Below, in pieces: positions 7,225-7,416 of a stretch of 7,416 bases of DNA. Under the pieces are notes generated by a model. It was not told where the DNA came from and ran no database searches. It worked only from the letters and a program-made list of their open reading frames with translations. The stretch is from assembly GCA_052147395.1 (NCBI GenBank), contig JBKQKS010000288.1, forward strand, positions 1 through 7,416, given 5' to 3'. Both the position numbers and the translations under genes were made by a program. This stretch comes from Roseiarcus sp052147395 (GTDB lineage Bacteria; Pseudomonadota; Alphaproteobacteria; Rhizobiales; Beijerinckiaceae). How positions within the stretch are numbered: the stretch's first letter is position 1; each line of letters opens with the position of its first letter.

Positions 7225-7273
7225 CCCGCGCGCCGCTGCGCCTGACTCTCGCGGTCGCTCCGCAACGCGCGGG
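7225..7273 (+). repeat. Perfect 8-bp stem enclosing a nested hairpin
   Basis: CCCGCGCG (7225-7232) pairs with CGCGCGGG (7266-7273). Inside, GCGG (7251-7254) pairs with CCGC (7260-7263) around TCGCT. The direct repeat GGTCCCTCCC brackets this structure, overlapping each arm (7218-7227 and 7272-7281). Confidence 0.55.
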
Positions 7274-7416
7274 TCCCTCCCATGGACTGCCTGGACAAAC
7301 CCTACCGGAGCATCGCTCGATCAGATCGAACCCAACCAAGCGTCCAGTCCCCGTATCCCAAGAGAGCCAACCTCGGATGTCCACGCAAAACGCCAAAAAA
7401 GCCCCTTGACAAAACC

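Larger units (their letters stand above)
5490..7416 (+). mobile_element. IS110-family insertion sequence (boundaries approximate, right end at or beyond window edge)
   Basis: The element is defined by a DEDD/Ser IS110-family transposase, flanked by a short left non-coding segment and a 650-nt right one. Near the two ends an imperfect subterminal inverted repeat can be seen: TGGCGCTTCTTGC at 5510-5522 against GCAAAACGCCA at 7385-7395, whose reverse complement is TGGCGTTTTGC. Subterminal repeats of about this size are typical of the IS1111 subgroup. A -35-like TTGACA occurs at 7406-7411; IS110-type elements often place a -35 box in the right end so that a promoter forms when the ends join in the circular intermediate. 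The exact ends and target core cannot be fixed, because there are no long terminal inverted repeats and the right end reaches the window edge. Confidence 0.75.
6767..7416 (+). other. Long structured non-coding right segment of the IS (candidate bridge/seek RNA region)
   Basis: No convincing gene lies in these 650 bases; the open frames on both strands are GC-rich shadows without family resemblance. Several strong hairpins cluster at 6970-7273, and a 13-bp palindrome, TCGATC-A-GATCGA, lies at 7317-7329. A 10-nt direct repeat, GGTCCCTCCC, occurs at 7218-7227 and 7272-7281. In IS1111-subgroup elements the guide RNA is encoded downstream of the transposase, so this is the favoured place for it. 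The placement is inferred from known family architecture plus visible hairpins; the RNA boundaries and guide loops cannot be assigned by eye. Confidence 0.4.

Noticed and set aside
6709..7245. Plus-strand 178-codon open frame overlapping the transposase end
   Set aside because: It begins inside the transposase in another frame, has no ribosome-binding site or family resemblance, and covers the hairpin-rich non-coding segment. A protein-like stretch (DYGFDAANKIGPVTLAPP) in a further frame near 6890-6950 has no start codon and stops soon after; at most a relic.
5615..7396. 593-codon minus-strand open frame across the IS
   Set aside because: It is antisense to the conserved transposase and continues through the structured right segment; composition is Arg/Ala/Pro-rich as expected of a GC-rich shadow frame, with no family motif.
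1..7416. CRISPR arrays, tRNA or rRNA genes
   Set aside because: No regularly spaced repeat, no cloverleaf-like tRNA sequence and no recognisable rRNA segment was seen on either strand.

Overview
The window is GC-rich, about 60-65% by hand counts in most places. Codon use is strongly biased to G/C in the third position, and the insertion-sequence transposase is of a type I associate with alphaproteobacteria of the rhizobial/methylotroph kind. That taxonomic placement is an inference from composition and family resemblance only.

Layout. About 73% of the window (1-5466) is one compact operon read on the minus strand, so its first gene lies at the right. In order of transcription it holds: a small Phd/YefM-type antitoxin-like gene (5466-5242); a long-form type I restriction-modification DNA methyltransferase, HsdM (5245-3104); a DUF262/DUF1524 (GmrSD/SspE-like) protein (3100-1298); and a type I specificity subunit, HsdS (1301 down to base 1, running off the left edge). 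The junctions are ATGA overlap, 3-nt gap, ATGA overlap, so the four genes look translationally coupled. No HsdR translocase/endonuclease gene is present; if there is one, it should lie beyond base 1. HsdS has no stop codon inside the window and was found by translating the minus strand by hand from 1301. All 433 codons are open and the two half-subunit motifs are in register.

Right-hand region. From roughly 5490 to the right edge lies an IS110-family (DEDD/Ser) insertion sequence on the plus strand. It has a transposase with a probable N-terminal frame disruption, a short structured left non-coding segment, and a long (650-nt), hairpin-rich right non-coding segment that may encode a bridge/seek RNA. 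The IS sits immediately upstream of the defence operon, so the two transcription units diverge.

How the genes may work together. HsdM and HsdS would form the modification/recognition core. The DUF262-DUF1524 protein is the type of NTP-dependent nuclease seen in type IV restriction and in phosphorothioate-sensing defence. Embedding it between M and S suggests a composite defence locus that protects self by methylation and may attack DNA in two ways. The antitoxin-like protein, with no visible toxin partner, is a candidate operon regulator. The second target-recognition domain of HsdS is distinctly AT-richer (about 46% GC) than the rest of the gene (about 65%), which points to domain swapping and a changed recognition sequence.
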